Origin: Deltaproteobacteria bacterium RIFCSPHIGHO2_12_FULL_43_9
Lineage (GTDB): Bacteria > Bdellovibrionota > O2-12-FULL-43-9
Direction of reading: 5' to 3'
Length of the DNA: 5,739 nt
Assembly (NCBI GenBank): GCA_001798265.1
Contig: MGRR01000108.1
Coordinates: 13,846-19,584, forward strand
Below are positions 5,669 to 5,739 of this stretch, piece after piece (position 1 is the stretch's first letter; every line of letters begins with the position of its first letter). The notes below the pieces were generated by a model that saw only the letters and a list, made by a program, of their open reading frames with translations, searched no databases and was not told the origin of the DNA. Made by a program: the position numbers and the translations under genes.

Positions 5669-5739
5669 ATGGAACTTTTATTGAGTTTAAACGGGCATCT
5701 CCTTTCGGGTTTAATATTTTTGCCATTGCTTGGAACATT
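5669..5739 (+). CDS. nuoM: NADH-quinone oxidoreductase subunit M (NuoM), N-terminal start
   Basis: Partial gene running off the right edge; 23 codons are visible. NuoM is the second antiporter-like proton-pumping subunit of the complex I membrane arm, homologous to ND4. The translated start reads MELLLSLNGHLLSGLIFLPL followed by LGT. It is hydrophobic and matches the usual NuoM opening, in which a short leader is followed by an L-x-x-x-x-FLPLLG segment. It begins one base after the nuoL stop and has AAGGG upstream. The call rests on this short stretch plus the nearly universal L-M gene order. A NuoN start, or another antiporter-like subunit, cannot be fully excluded. Confidence 0.85.
   Translation, partial: MELLLSLNGHLLSGLIFLPLLGT

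Overview
The window is a tightly packed stretch of a bacterial operon for respiratory complex I (proton-pumping NADH:quinone oxidoreductase, NDH-1). All genes lie on the + strand. In order they are the 3' end of nuoC (1-177), nuoE (185-664), nuoF (661-1923), nuoH (1927-2961), nuoJ (2961-3470), nuoK (3470-3772), nuoL (3769-5667) and the first 23 codons of nuoM (5669-5739). Only 11 bases fall outside a gene (178-184, 1924-1926 and 5668). Neighbouring genes are 7 bases apart or less, or overlap by 1 or 4 bases, so this is one co-transcribed and largely translationally coupled unit. I see no promoter, terminator, RNA gene, repeat or mobile element.

Two functional modules are represented. NuoE and NuoF form the NADH-oxidising tip, with FMN, the N3 [4Fe-4S] cluster and the N1a [2Fe-2S] cluster. 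NuoC belongs to the connecting module. NuoH, J, K, L and M are membrane subunits: NuoH builds the quinone chamber, J and K are the small subunits beside it, and L and M are antiporter-like pumps. Key residues are intact: both NuoE cysteine pairs, the four N3 cysteines of NuoF, Glu36 and Glu72 of NuoK, and the Glu/Lys/His chain of NuoL. The genes look functional.

The notable point is what is missing. In the canonical order A-B-C-D-E-F-G-H-I-J-K-L-M-N, nuoD should lie between C and E, nuoG between F and H, and nuoI between H and J. None is present, yet each junction is compact with a plausible ribosome binding site. Those subunits supply the quinone-site partner of NuoH (D) and most of the Fe-S chain (G: N1b, N4, N5; I: N6a, N6b), so an NADH-oxidising complex needs them or substitutes. 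The simplest inference is that they are encoded elsewhere in the genome.

The source looks like a respiring bacterium with moderate GC content (estimated by eye, not computed) and a separate, non-fused nuoC. NuoE and NuoF set it apart from cyanobacterial and archaeal complex I relatives, which lack that module. I cannot assign a phylum from sequence reading alone.
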